A program made the translations under genes and the position numbers. 64,000 nucleotides of DNA from Entoloma clypeatum (Eukaryota > Basidiomycota > Agaricomycetes > Agaricales > Entolomataceae). A model generated the notes under the pieces. The model worked only from the letters and a program-made list of their open reading frames with translations. It had not been told where the DNA came from and ran no database searches. The stretch lies in contig OY751489.1 of NCBI GenBank assembly GCA_963565915.1, positions 3,410,001 through 3,474,000 of the forward strand, written 5' to 3'. Below, in pieces: positions 22,199 through 35,163 of the stretch. Position 1 is the first letter of the stretch. Every line of letters starts with the position of its first letter.

Positions 22199-23713
22199 AT
22201 GTCAGTGCAACTGTCCACCATCCTAACACGATCGCCAGCTGCTCTCTCTTCTATTATTTCGCGCTTGTCTAAAACTTATCCCGGTTATCCTCTACTTTTC
22301 GCCCTTTCACACAATATCCCGTCACAGGAGCTCTCGGGGCTTGTCAATGAACTGACCTCCTTCTCCTCACAAACAGCAGGCTGTCTTTCTGCTCCCCTTC
22401 CTGTCCCAAACTATGAGTCCCTAATATCCTGCTCTCTCGCTGTACTCGATCCTGCAAAATCTGTCTTGTTTCGATCCGCTATTCCGGGACGAGCTGTGCC
22501 TCAGGTAGGCCGATGGCACGCCTTCAGGAACAAGAACGAGGCCCCCCATGCAGCCCAGATGCCTGTCCAAGGTCCGATTCGCTGGGCGGATGTATGGGAA
22601 AATAATGCTCAAAGCGTCCCCTTGCCACCTGGTTTGCAATCCCTAAAGTCAGGCGCCTCTTAACACTATGCTTTGTTACCCCTTCTCAACTCCGTATAGC
22701 GATGCCGGTGTCAGCGAGGTCATCTATTTCTCGGATCGTTCTCCCGAAGGATTTTTGAATTCGTTAAATGCATTCCCAAATGCAACACGAGTTAGTTACC
22801 ACTCTTGCTCGCCAACTTCCCAAGTTATAGCTTTCTTCAAATTCAGCTTGGATTGCTTGCTTCCTCAACACCCTTCATCACAGGAAGACCAGTGACCCTC
22901 TTTCATAAGGGATCTGTATTCGACACTGGGGCAGTGGGGTTTGCTCTCAAACAGGGACTGAAAGCGCGGCCAATGACTGACTTTCCGGGGATAGTTCCGC
23001 TTTCCGGGCTAATGTCGATTACTCGGTGACTTCGGCCATCCATTCCTCCCCCCTTTTAATGAGATATTTAATTAAAAGTAGGAGCGAAGGCAACATGATA
23101 ATTTCGCTGGAAGGCTCAAATCCTACACAGTTATTGCTCAACACTCTGCAAAAGGGTGGTGTACATTTGGACTCCTCAGTTTCCTTCAAGTACGAAGATT
23201 CCTTTTTGCTCGGGACGATTGATGATGGCAAGGTAAGTGAAATGGACAACCTTCACGGCAGTGACACATAACTCAAGAATGGACAGGTGACTCGAATGTA
23301 TACAATCACAGCAGGGGATCCAGTTCGCGGTAGTATCTCCCTCGAATCTCATAATGCTCCCATTGCTGGGACCAAAGTTCAGGTCATAATTGGTCTTTTC
23401 CCCTTGTATCCCAATCAACGTCTGACAACTTCCGCAGCTTTTCCACCGCCCGGAGTCTGCTTTTCCATCTATACCAGCGAAATCTCTCAGAAACAATACC
23501 TTGCAATTCCTGATATGTCCAGAAACATCGCCTTCCATAAGTTTGGACGACAGGACAAGCCGTCATGATGCGGAAGGCAACGATATGGAAATATTATCCA
23601 GCAAGTTCTTGGCTGCAAGCGAGAATGGGTTTGTCATGAGCCGACCTTGGGAGGCTGCATGGACGTGCAGCGTTATCGGGGGGTCAGCTGCACTGGAATG
23701 GTCATCATCTTGA
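22199..23713 (+). CDS. FIST-domain protein (six exons)
   Basis: Exons 22199-22647, 22700-22790, 22847-23025, 23079-23232, 23287-23382 and 23438-23713 total 1245 nt, 414 residues. FIST (F-box and intracellular signal transduction) domains are predicted small-ligand sensors. The diagnostic stretch is STPFITGRPVTLFHKGSVFD followed by TGAVGFALKQG. The preceding VSEVIYFSDRSPEGFLNSLN and the later YTITAGDPVRGSISLE also fit. There is no F-box at the N-terminus; it opens MSVQLSTILTRSPAALSSII, possibly a mitochondrial leader. The last exon is rich in Ser and lacks the C-terminal FIST_C blocks typical of longer members. Substrate unknown. Confidence 0.7.
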
Positions 23714-24055
23714 GGTTGGGCAGGAGGCTTTTAACAGATAAGTAATCTACCCGGCAAATGAATGAAATCAGATCAAGGAAGATGCGGTGGGCGGAAAGTT
23801 GCCAAGAAAGGACTGAGGAGTGTAGAAAACAAAGATGTGACATCGTGACATACCTTACTCATCGGCATCAGCGTCGAACAAGTTTCTTACTGCAACCACC
23901 GACATCCTCTCGACTGTACAAAGCTGTCCAATCCTTCATTCCCTTTGCATACTCTTTAATTTTCGTTCTCGATTCCACACAGTTCAAGCATCGCATCCCT
24001 TGGATCCCATTCCAGAGGTTGTCCACGTCTCCAAACTCCATCATTGCCGCATATA
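23714..24055. other. Promoter region of the RING gene
   Basis: 342 bp between FIST gene and RING gene on the same strand. Open frames here are short and lack motifs. No TATA box at a convincing position. Confidence 0.3.
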
Positions 24056-27000
24056 ATGGGCCAGAACTCTTCCAGACAACATCGCCAATCAGAACCTGCC
24101 AGAGACTCACTCAGAAACAATAGCACAAACAGCGATAGTCACCCAACGAATTCCTCCAGTGGGAGCACTCTTTCTTCTGACACCAATTTCCCGCCACAAC
24201 CAGGACCTTCTCGCCGCACGTCTGTCAGAAGGAGCTTTCTTAACCTTATCACACCGTCTGTGAGAAATCGCGCGGACAGCAGTACGAGTAGTTTGCGTAA
24301 ATCTTGGCGGCATTCCCGACGGCTGTCTAAAGCACCATCATCTGACGCCCACCCAAATTCCCAACCATTCGACGCATCCGAGGCACCCATGGAGCCAATA
24401 TCTGCGGTGACTGAGAAGGGAGAAGATTTGGAGAAGTGCCCAGAGTCTTCATCTGCCGATTTGCCTGTTACCGTGGATTCTCACTCGAGTCTCTTGCCGA
24501 TTATAACGCCATCAACCGACTCTTCTAACAATCCAGAAGAACCTACCAAAGAAGTTCATAAAGAAATTGATGGTGGGCAGAGCGCAGGAGAAGTGTCACC
24601 AGAAAATAGTGTACAAGGTGAGGTGGACACCATGCCAGAGCCGGTCCCTGGCCCATCCGCACTTGTTCAACCACCGACGACCACGGCCGAGGCGAATGCA
24701 TCAGAATCGCCGGCAGAATTATCACAGGAGCAGCCAGCCAACGATCCGGCGCCTACTGTGCAGCAGTCACAAACCCTCGGTCGTCAGTTCCCACCACCTG
24801 GGACGCTCGTCGTCGTTCAAGGCGTCGTTCATACAACGGATGTCCCTCGACCTAATACGCCTCCTACCACGGCGGAAACGTCTTTCCCTCGCTCATCATC
24901 GTTGCCTCCAAATCCGTCACACGAGAACACGCGGAATACGCTCTCGTCCCTCCTACGTTCTCGGCCCGCAAGTACGATCGCACCTCATCCTTCATCCTAT
25001 TTTGAGACACCTTCATCATCGCCCAACGTGTCTACGGCACAGGGCTCCACATCTCAACCCGACAATCCTTCAGTTGATACCGCTCAATCTCGCACAGCAT
25101 CTCAAACCGAACTACCTAATTTGGAAAATGTCGGCCCGCCCCCTCTATCGGTTTTTAACGACTCACAACCTGGGACCATATCATCCAGCAGCATCGATGT
25201 CCTGGGAACACTTTTAAGGTAAGCTCCAAGTTTGGTATCTCTCGAGTTTTGGTGTTTAAACCAAACTGTAGTGTTGCAGCCGCTGCGACAGCGGCTTCTC
25301 TCCTTACTGGAACTACGGAGCCCATGCTACCTCCAAATATTGGTCCACCCTCATACAACTCCAACAGCACATCAGGTCGCCCAGCGCCTAACCCTCCACT
25401 TCGTGATTCCTGGGCTCAGTCCGCCTCACCATTACCCAGCAACGCATTGGGTCCCGGTATCGGGGCAGATCCTGCAGCAGCGGGCCGTGCGGAAAGGTTA
25501 CGTCAAGCCTGGGGAAGTATTCGCGAACGCCTCGGTCTGCGCCCTACACCGCCTCCAGCGACAATGGCTTCATTACCTGGAATTGAACCCGAGGCAACTC
25601 CTGGCTTGTCATCGAATGATCCTCGAGAGCTGGTTTTGGCACAAATGGCGCGCGCCTTCAATCTTGGTTTTGGTCTCACCGATGGTGCCGCAACGCCGGC
25701 AAATAGGGAAGGAGGGGAAGCCGAGGGATCTCAACCTCAACAAGAGGCGGGTTCAGTAACCCCACAAAATGGAAGTTCCCAGTTGCCTGCAGATGGCAGT
25801 TTCGAACGGTTTCTAGTCGATTTGCAGAGTGACCTGCGATCAGCTCTTACGAGTCCTCATTCACCCTCTGGTGCTACGAGCGATGTCGATCCATCTCCTA
25901 CCCCGGCGCCTGAGGGATCGTCGTCTATGAACACACAAAACCACACCGTCGGCGACTTCGATAGAGATGCCTCTGACTCAGAGTCCGAATATCAGGATGC
26001 ACATGACTCAGGGCCAGAAAATGACGATGAGACCACATCGGCGGTGTCTGATACACCCCGGGTTTCCACATCCGTAAACGAGCCGTTGGCTGCTTCGAAC
26101 TATGATCTCCCTCATGCTCCAGCGGAGACAGGGCGAGCAGTTGAGAGTCAAGACACCGATCCTCAAGGCCGAATCAATTGGTGGAGATTGTACCGTTTCC
26201 CACCGATCCTAACGCGGACACCAAGTGTTACAGGCATACCTGCGTCGCCTTCTCCTTCTTCTCCTTCTCCTTCAGTTCCCTCTACTTCCAACACTACACT
26301 CAATCCGGAGTCAGCCACCTCCGCCACCCCTCCAGACGTAACGGATCCGACACTTTTGGAGCTACCCTTCGCCGACTCCGATGCCAACCGAGGCGAGGCT
26401 CAGGAAAGGACACACACTGTGGTTCCTGTCATCGTCGTAGGACTTCAATCCGTAAACACAAACTGGCCAGCAACGCCGAATACAGAGGATAATACAGGGG
26501 ATCTTGATTCATTTGGCGGACTTGATGAAGACGGGCGTGAGGATCACGCTGACGCCACCCCCGCCGCGGCTACTAATCATAATCGAACCGAACCTTTGGA
26601 TGGGACCGGACGGCCAGCACCTTCTAGAGGACGTGCTTGGCATTCACGTGCAGCCGAAGCCCTCCGCAATCTGCGTCCGGGGAGAAGGAACAGGGCCGCG
26701 CCAGCACCAACTGCCCCTGGCTCCCGAACTTTCTTGATATACGTCATCGGCGGTGGGTACCGATATTCTCCCATTTTCGCTCCTATTGTAACCTCCTCCA
26801 TTCAGGGTATTATCCACCTGACCATAGTATTGTCACTGGTGGACCCGATACACTTGATTCTTTCGAAGCTTTACTGTGCGTATATCCTCTACCCACATCG
26901 CGAACTTGCATTTAATGCTTCCCGTGTAGAGAATTGGCCGAACTCCTTGGTCAGGTCAAGCCTCCGACTGTGACCAAAGAAGACATCGAAAAATCCGGTC

Positions 27001-27342
27001 TTGAGACCATCAAAACAACACAACTCGAAGAATATGAAAGGGAGAATAAGATATCTTCGAATTGCGTTGACCGGGTACCCCTTCTTGCATCCAGTGTAGT
27101 TCCCGTTGAACTCCAACTTTCATTCCAGTGTCTGATCTGCTTGGATGACTATCGCCTTGAGGAAGATATCAGGGTGATGAAATGTCGCCATGCATTCCAC
27201 AAGAACTGTGTCGACAAGTGGTTAGAAACTGGCCGCAATAATTGCCCTGCTTGTCGTTCAAGGGTGAGGAGCTTGATTCTATCGATTTGTTATCTTCGCT
27301 GACCTCCTCTAGGGGGTCCCCCTTACCTCATCCGACGTATAG
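24056..27342 (+). CDS. Large RING-H2 protein, likely E3 ubiquitin ligase (six exons)
   Basis: Exons 24056-25218, 25272-26752, 26806-26875, 26930-27074, 27129-27263 and 27313-27342 total 3024 nt, 1007 residues. Starting at 24056 gives MGQNSSRQ, a good N-myristoylation consensus (Gly2, Ser6), which would place it on membranes. An in-frame ATG four codons earlier would abolish it. About 800 residues are Ser/Pro/Thr-rich and disordered. Before the RING comes VIGGYYPPDHSIVTGG and then ELAELLGQVKPPTVTKEDIE. The RING-H2 follows: CLICLDDYRLEEDIRVMKCR, HAFHKNCVDKWL and CPACRSRG, i.e. C-x2-C..C-H-x2-H-x2-C..C-x2-C, all ligands present. The last exon of 30 nt adds GVPLTSSDV. The conserved C-terminal third is shared among fungal RING proteins; the function of this branch I cannot name. 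Confidence 0.85.
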
Positions 27343-27727
27343 TAACTGAAGGTTAGTAGAATATTTCCTTCCACTGAAGGACATCCGCAATGCCTCATCC
27401 TACTGTTTCATCGCATCGGCGACCTCGTATACGTATTGCATAGCCTTTCCTTTCATTGTATCTGTCCACCTGTTTGCCCAATAATGCTTCTGCCAATTGT
27501 TTTCCTCTATCACGCAACACTGTAGCCACGTAATAAAATAAAATTCGCTTTGTAGAATGACAGGACACTACAAGTTGAACGGAAGATCGCAACGTACTAA
27601 GTAGCAGAGACCCATGTTGCCCACACTTTTGTTCCAGATGAGGTTTTCTGGACGATGCTCTCACAGGAACGCAGAACGGCTTGTATTCGCGATGATGCGA
27701 GTGCTCGCCGCGAATAGTAACAGACAA
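27343..27727. other. Convergent 3' region
   Basis: 385 bp between the stop codons of the RING gene and the methionyl-tRNA synthetase gene. No gene recognised; ATAAAATAAA at about 27533-27542 could serve polyadenylation. Confidence 0.4.
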
Positions 27728-29668
27728 TTAGAATAGCTTCACTCCACTTACCGCTTTCCCTCCTGACCAAACCTCTTCCTCTCCTTTCCTCTCCAATTCG
27801 GCCCAGCTTCGTCTTTCAACGGGCACCCCGAGTCCGTTCAACAACTTATCAGCCGTCTCAGGCACGAAGGGCTGCAAACATATGCCGACGACACGTAGCA
27901 CTTCCAGCGAGCTGACATAGCACGCATAGACGTCAGAGGGTGCTGATGTTTTCTTCCAGGGTGCGAGGTCAGTGATAGTCTTGTTAGCCTGGTGCATTGC
28001 AGGGTATGAGCGTGTAAGATGCATCGGGAAAGGAAGAAGCATACACCGCGTAATAACTCCATCACCACGCTCAGCGCATCAGCCATTTCCAACGTGTCCA
28101 TACAAGTTTTCACCTTGTCTGGAAGCTCCCGCGTCGCATGTATCAAGGCCCGGATGGGGGCGATCGAGAGTGTTTGATCCGCATATATCTCTCCAAGAGA
28201 CAGGTGTGGGGCTCCTGCCATGCGCGTCTGGATCGTTCGCGAGGTTATGCGGAGGAAGAAGTTGCCGAGGAGTGATTGAATCTCTTTCTGATGTTTTTCT
28301 ACTTGGTCTTGAGACCAGTCTGGTCGTGGTTGGATTGATGAAAATTGAAAGAGGGAGATGAAAGTAAGGCGTACCGACATCATCCCTGAACCTGCCCCCT
28401 ACTCTCGCAAAGTAGAATCGGACGACATCGACCCCAAATTCTTGCATAGTCTTGAAGGGGTCAACGACATTTCCGACAGACTTTGACATTTTCTTCTGCT
28501 CGACGGTCCAGTGTGCATGAGTAAGGAGCCGCCTCTGCAAGGGAAGGTCGAGGGCTTGTAAGATTGCGGGTAGATAGATCGCATGGAAGCTGTGTTGAAG
28601 GTCTTGATCGTGAAGAATAAGATATGCATACAAAGTAACGAACCGCAATATATCCTTGCCAATGACCTGTAAATCCACAGGCCATGCTTCTGCACACCTC
28701 CGGCGCTGACCAAGTGGGTCGGCCTTCCAAGGGTATCCAATTCCTGCCAGATAAACCAGGAGAGCGTCAAACCACACATATATCGTGTGGTCAGGATCGT
28801 CGGGAACTGGGACACCCCAGTCCAACCTGGACCGCGGCCGCGAAATCGACAGGTCGTCAAGGGGCCCGGAGGACAGAATTTGCACGACATGAGCATGGTG
28901 TTGTGGTGGGAATATTGTTCCCGAATTTGTTGGGTTGGTATAATGCTCGAGGAGGGAGGATTGGAAGTTGGAGAGGCGGAACATGTAATTTTGCTCACTC
29001 TGCCATTCTACTGGGGAGGACGTTTCGGTAGCGATGGTGATTGAAGCCGCTGGCGAGGTCGTAGTGGTGACTTGGGCAGGGGTGTAGAAACATTCGTCTG
29101 TTATAGAGTACCAGCCTGAGTAGTTTCCTTTGTAAATGAGGTTTTTCGCGTCAAGTTGACGCTAGACGCCAGAGTTAATGCGCAATGTTCTGTTCGAGTG
29201 CATTCCAGAGCAAACATACCCAGACGCTCTCCACTGCCTGGTGATGGGCGAGCTCCGTCGTGCGCATAAACATGGTGTTGCTGACCTGTGCCTTTCCCCC
29301 TAGTCTCTGGCATAGTTTCAATAAGCTTGAGCACCACAGCGGGGAGAGCAGATGCGTACACGGAATTGGCTGCTGATGAGGTCGCAGAACTCGCTCGGGG
29401 GCAGACCTTTTGCCTGCGCGGCTTTCTGAATTTTTAGGCCATGTTCATCTGTGCCCGCGAGAAACTCTAGGTGCCGGGCAGGATTGAGGATGCGCTGGTA
29501 GCGAGCGAAGATGTCGGCAACGACGAGGCAGTAAAGGTGGCCGATGTGCGGGACGGCATTCGGGTAGAATATGGGGGTGGTTATGTAGTAAGGTTTCGTC
29601 GCCAACGCACGCGTCGTCGACCGCTGTGTCCGGTGGTGACGAGCGACGCAGCGGAACAGCAGAGTCAT
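27728..29668 (-). CDS. MSM1: Methionyl-tRNA synthetase, mitochondrial type
   Basis: Minus strand from ATG 29668. The leader MTLLFRCVARHHRTQRSTTR is rich in Arg and Ser/Thr and lacks acids, as expected for a mitochondrial presequence. Class I signatures are present: PIFYPNAVPHIGHLY (HIGH) and HWTVEQKKMSKSVGNV (KMSKS). Also seen are LEFLAGTDEHGLKIQKAA, WYSITDECFYTP, WGVPVPDDPDHTIYVWFDAL and the anticodon-binding end PFVPETADKLLNGLG, stop at 27728. Several short introns interrupt it (for example around 29340-29150, 28400-28330 and 28050-27960); I give the span, not all borders. It would charge mitochondrial tRNA-Met. Its start lies 24 bp from that of the divergent neighbour. Confidence 0.88.
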
Positions 29669-29692
29669 GGCCCGACGCGCACGTGATTTGTC
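29669..29692. promoter_or_regulatory. 24-bp divergent intergenic spacer with CACGTG box
   Basis: Only 24 bp separate the start codons of the MetRS gene (-) and the putative PEX8 gene (+). The spacer contains a palindromic CACGTG E-box at 29680-29685, the type of site bound by Cbf1-like bHLH factors in fungi. Transcription starts of both genes must overlap the opposite gene's 5' end, or the true starts are downstream. Confidence 0.5.
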
Positions 29693-32227
29693 ATGTCCAC
29701 CTCCGTCCTCCTCAACCACCTCCGCAACCAGACGCCCACCGTCCCGCTCGCCACTCTCACCGCCGCCCTCGCCCACCACCTCGCCGTCGACCAGCCCAGC
29801 CCAACTCCTTTAGCCGCTGCGGCAGTTTCTTCCCCCTTCTTCCTCGCCTACCCCCACCCACACGAGCGTCTTCAGGGTCTTGTCACCGCGTTCCGGCATG
29901 CCGTCCATCTCAAGCATCAGGCTCTGCTAAATATTCGTGAGGAAGGCTGGAGTTTCTCAAGCGCTGTCTTTTCAAAAAGCACGCACGCCGCGCTCCGAGA
30001 ATGGGTCCGCAATGTACTCAGGGGCTTGCAGGGTGGACTCGCGATCATAAAGTTGGCCTGCTGTACTGGGCTTCTGTGGGGTCTGCGCCAGCTAGGAGAT
30101 ACCATGAAGATCTCGCAGGTCGAGGACGAGGTTGTAATATCATTGGCAGAGGTCCTCGATAACTACACTTCGGGAACCGGGGAATGGGAGAAGGAATTCT
30201 GGCCAGATCTCGACGGTACATTTTTCTGGCACCCCCCCCGGCGTTCTGCTAACTTGGAACTGCTGTTCTGGCAGAAACAACCCTTTCACTCACCGTGATA
30301 TTGGCTTCTCAGTCGTTACCTCATGTCCCAGCAGCAAAACTCAAAGCCCTCCCACTCTCCTTGCTCGTCCGACTACTCGTTACGACCATTTCTTTTGCAT
30401 TCGACCAAGGGAATCTCATGAGCGCATTTCCGACATCGTTCCCCGGTCCATCACTTTCTATTGATGTCAGCAATATCTTCTTATACCGTGTAATGCTCAT
30501 TGCTAAGACGCATTCTAGCCATCGTCTCCCTTTTCCCAGAAGATAAAAAGGACATTGTCGACACCCACAATGCAGTCAATGGCCGCTTTATCCAGATTAA
30601 CAGCCGTGTTACTTGGAGTCTTGATAGGTTCACCAAAGGGTGGGTTGACAGAGGCTCTTGAATCGCTCGAAACTTTCCGGAACATTGCCAGAAGGGTCGA
30701 GCAGGATTGGATAGCAAGTAAACTCTCCGCTATACAAAACGAGGAAGATATAGGTGACCCCATTCCGCTTCTTTCCTCTCTATCGCCTCCTCACTCAACT
30801 CTCCCCGGCAGTACAGGACACAAGGGAACTCTCAAAATCTATCTGGATGCTCCTCAAAACCCTCTTTTTCACCATCATCATGATCGCGGATGGGACTCTC
30901 GACAGCGTCGTCTATGCGCGACCCCAGCCATCTTCCTTTACCCCCAACACGTCCGACCCACAATCTATCTTGCCGTACATGGTAGCGCAGTCGGTATTGC
31001 GTACACTTTCCCATCTCTCATTTGTTGTTTCGCAATTTGGTGGTGTCAGTGCCACTGGCCCAAGGAACGAACCCGGATTTACCGAGCTACGCAAGGTGTT
31101 TTACCTCGCCATTGATGTTCTCTGTTCAGGAAAAGGTCTTGAATTAACGCAAGGGCAAGAGAACCGGTGTGAAGCGTTTGCGAGGGAGTTGGTGGATGAT
31201 TTGAGTTGCTTCAATGGTAAACTATCCATTTTCTCGTGATTCCTTCTTTCATCTAATTCTCATTGTTTAGAAAACAGGGAGGCTGCTGAGTCCCTCAAAT
31301 ATGGCAAGGCCGCCTATACATTAGCCTGTATTGAACAGCTCGTCCCAATACTCCAAGAGCCCTGTTTGAAGAATTATGCTTGGAATACCTGTGTCCCGTT
31401 AGCCCTTTCTTCCTACCACTTTTGAGCTTTCACGGTAACGTGGATATAGATACCTTTCCGACCCATCTCACCGCGGAACATACGAATCTGCGCATTCCGT
31501 AGTCCTCGCCATTTTCGCTTCGCATGCACAACGGCATCCCAATTATAATCATCTGTCGGCGGAGCACAGTATACCTCTTGATTCGGGACCAACAAGCTTT
31601 GTTCATCACATGGTTCCCTTCTACTCTCAGTGTTTGATCGAGGCAAGTCCAACTCGCGTTTTCCCCCTTCATGACATTCACGCCTGTCAGAACTCGAAAG
31701 ATGGACATTTAAGCGCCTCCCAGCTCCGTTTGGCGTACGCGGCGCTGGTCCGGGGTGCCTGCAGCAACAACGGGACATCACCGCGGCATATAGCAGGCAA
31801 CAAGCTAGCATGGTACTGCATCATGGTCTTGACCGACGCAATTCGCGAACTATCAGCGAATTCGGCTGCAACGAGCAGCAAGGACGAGGCGAAACGAGAC
31901 TGGTTACACCGATTACATCTGACTTTGATATCAACCGTCCCATCGCTTCCTCTACCGCTCATGATGCGCGTACTAGGAGAGATTCTAGATATCCTGAAGG
32001 GACTTCACAAGGCTTCGGAGGAAGGTGTGAACGACGGTGATGTAGGAGCAGAGGGCAAGCTGAGGAAGGAACTCGTAGAGGCGCTCTTCGACGAGTTGTT
32101 GGAGGGGGTAGGAGATAGAGAGAAGGAGGCGGCGATGCGTTGGTGGTATGAGCACCGGGAAGAGCTTGAAGAAGTGATCAGTGACACGGGCTCTGGGAAG
32201 CATTCGGGCGTTCTTTCTCGCCTTTAG
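29693..32227 (+). CDS. Putative peroxin 8 (Pex8-like) with C-terminal PTS1
   Basis: Exon 1 (29693-30215) encodes MSTSVLLNHLRNQTPTVPLA and a helical region. Further exons follow: 30276 onward (TTLSLTVILASQSL), 30540 onward (TLSTPTMQSMAALSRLTAVL then EALESLETFRNIARRVEQDW), around 30820-31210 (SIWMLLKTLFFTIIMIADG), 31271-31400 and about 31700-32227. The protein is mainly hydrophobic helices without catalytic motifs and ends ..GKHSGVLSRL. SRL is a peroxisomal targeting signal type 1. Pex8 is an intraperoxisomal peroxin that itself carries a PTS1 and bridges docking and RING complexes in matrix import. The solenoid-like makeup, WxLLKxLxF segment and PTS1 suggest this identity, but I cannot confirm it by alignment. 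Borders of exons 3-5 are approximate. Confidence 0.5.
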
Positions 32228-35163
32228 GCCTACGTGCAACGCTTGCAGCGTCTGCTATCTGAGCCGCCATGCATCCGTGGAGCAAATTACCTTTTCACCC
32301 CGCTCCCACGTTAATGGAAACCCGACCAGGTGTTCACTGAGTGATCGACCATCATCACGTTATAGAGGCTGCTTACAGGAAACTGGAGAGCTCAGAGTAA
32401 CATCTTCTAGGTCACACTCCCGAGCGAAAAACGGCTTTGCAAGTTTGATCTCAAACGAAAAATCATCGATCCGATTGTGTATAACCTACTCTACGACGTG
32501 TATCTGCCGGGTTGTCTTGCATTTGAACGAGAATTCCTAACTACGTTTTCCCTACATCTACAAACTACCTGAATGAGGATGAGTGACAGCACTTGAAAGT
32601 CGATATTCAGCCGACTTACAGGTTCAGTAGGCACGCTCCGCTAACGCTGGCTGGTGAATGTATGGTGATTGCTCTATGATGGTTGTGGTGGTGGCGATGG
32701 TGGTAGTTACCGTCGTTGAAAGCGCGATGTGGATGCGCCTCGCGATGAAGAGGTGAGCGGAAAGCATGTCTGGCAAGTGACGCCGACGTCGGTGGAGATA
32801 TCGATAACCCGTTGAAGGCAAGCAGGTGATTCAGTAGAAAGAGACGCGCCGCTCCGTTTGAGGCATCGAGACCATTCGCAATGGTGGACGAAAATTCGCC
32901 GCCTATCGAATGTGACCGCGAAGAGACTTGTATTGGAACGCCCAAGGTGCTGGAAGAATGGCGGGGAATGGGTATTGTCGCGTCCGAATTTCAAGCCGGA
33001 ATCATGAAAATGCTGCTTTGGTGCATCGATCGGTGGTTGGTGCATGGTCATTGATTTATGTTGCTAAAAGACGCTGGGCCGACAAAAAGTGATTCTGATC
33101 ACCTTTCGCCGTTGGCCAGGACTCGCTCAACACAGCTCGACCATTGATGTTCGATCTTCAAGCACAGTTTTGTTGGAACTTGGAAGAAGCATGATAATCA
33201 AGGTGTATCTGAAATGATGCGTGAATAGCTGACAACACAGACGGAAGGTTCTTCAGCTTACCATGGACAAGTCGCATTCGTTGAGACAATTTCAAAGCAG
33301 TAGTTATGGTGGCGAGGGTCGTTTCCATGTGCGCTGCACTTGACATGCTCCTTTGGCCCGACTGATGATGTCGCCATCCAGAGAGTAAAGTTTTTTGACT
33401 TGCTAGGTAGCTGTCAGGAAGATTCTGAGTATGAATTGACATTCATGAGCAATACACAAGCTTGACAGACCATCAGGTTGCATAGTCGGTTTGCAGCGCA
33501 CCGATGCTTGTCCTTTGAAAGGGCGGAGGTCGCGGAGTGCTCGAAATGCAGGATATAGTTTGAGTGATGGGGCCGACGGGAGGAACATTAGGATTGCCGC
33601 CCGAAATGGATAAAATTCGTTGCCTAGTCCCAATGGAATGTTATCATCGCGACAGATGCTAATAGCGCAGCGACGCTCTTGATATGGCTGAGGCGACGAA
33701 GGCATGATAGTTCTGGCAAAAAATTTCTCCGTCTGAACAGTTGTTCATATAGTTGACGCGTGTTCCTGTAGAAGCACATTAGTAAAGAACAAGGAAAGAG
33801 AAGGAGATAAGAAAAAACTCGCCTAGGGCCAGGAAGGATGGGTAGCCAGCGTGTATGGAGCATGTTTGGAACCAAAAGTACACTACGATACGTAAACTAC
33901 AGGATATAGAGAAATATGAAAACCTTGGAAGGGATGCCCTACATCAGTGCCTGTTAGAAACCAACCATCAGCATTGCTCGTGAATCAAAGAGACAAGAGG
34001 ATGCTACGAGTGGTGGGTCAATCCAGCGCGGGGCCCGAGATGAATAGGGTAGAGCTTGGCGACTGTCGGCATAGTTAGAGTGGTGAAGGAAGAGAACGAT
34101 GGACAACATTACCGTCGCAATTGATCTCCTCGCCGGCCACATTCAAGGTCAGAGCACAAGAGCCCAGGCGAAGCTCTCGGACAAAGCACCGTCAGACGCG
34201 ACAGTACGGGACCCACCAACCCTCGGGCTGCGGCGTACCGAGGGCGACGATGGCTTGCACCCCGACACGACGCGCAGTTAAGGCAGCCCCGTAAAGCACG
34301 AAAGACACCTCAGGAGTGTGAACAATTATCATCTGCTCCCTATCCGGCGCTCGCGCAACCAGAACTAAGCAACCACGGACGACACCAGCGCCCACAGTAT
34401 ACTAGCGGCTGTGCATTGAACGGCTCATTAAGTTAGGGATCGAACACTCAGCCAAAGCGGTGGCTCGTTGTTGGCCATGGTGCCGAGGTCGATGGCGGTG
34501 TTGGCGAAGTTGACGATGATGACGAGGTCGACCATAGTGAGGAGGTCGACCATAGTGACGAGGTCGACCATAGTGACGAGGTCAACCATAGTGACGAGGT
34601 CGACGATGACGTTGGCGATAAGGTGAGGTTGGAGATCGTGGTGAACGACGACGACGACGAGATCAGAAGTTGAGAGAAAGGAACGAAGTCGAGGGAAAAG
34701 GCGAATTCCAAGGCCCTTTTGTACCCTGAGGGAGACGTGAGGGCTGACAGCTGCTGGGGAAAGAAAGACTTGGTGGGCGCTGCAGATCGTCGATCCACTC
34801 CCTCAGAATGTGAAGAGTGTGTGAAGGAGAGTTATGTTTGGCCTATATTGTCTCAGACTTTGCTCAGCGCGATTGTCGTTCAGCTCGCCGACTTCTGTGT
34901 CGATGTGGAATAGCATCAAGCCTTTCATACCTCAGGTATGCCTAGCCCTGACTCAACGGCCTAGAGGCCTTCTCCACATTCCTTGGAATACACTCACCTT
35001 CCAGTCGAAGCCGAGAAAGCGGCTGGCAGGTGCGTGTGCTTTCTACTGTAATCATCTTCAAAAGTGTGGTGGGCGGCAAGTAAGTTCACATCGTGAAAAC
35101 TTCAGTGGAGATGACGTCGACGTTCAATTGAGAAACACTGCTTCATCGTAACGCGTGCACGAT
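32228..35163. other. Gene-poor 2.9 kb interval
   Basis: No gene that I can support. Short frames on the minus strand at 33875-33158 might be remnants of a spliced gene; one reads NYMNNCSDGEIFCQNYHAF before a stop. They carry no recognised motif. An 18-bp tandem repeat lies at 34521-34604. An open frame of 116 codons across that repeat is low-complexity Ser/Thr and not counted. Confidence 0.4.
34521..34604. repeat. 18-bp minisatellite, about 4.5 copies
   Basis: Tandem copies of gacgaggtcgaccatagt begin at 34521, 34539, 34557 and 34575, with a partial fifth at 34593; two copies differ by a single base. Flanking gac/gat-rich sequence extends the purine-rich tract on both sides. Confidence 0.85.

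Noticed and set aside
34448..34798. 116-codon Ser/Thr/Trp-rich minus-strand frame
   Set aside because: Created by the 18-bp minisatellite; no initiation context or conserved part.
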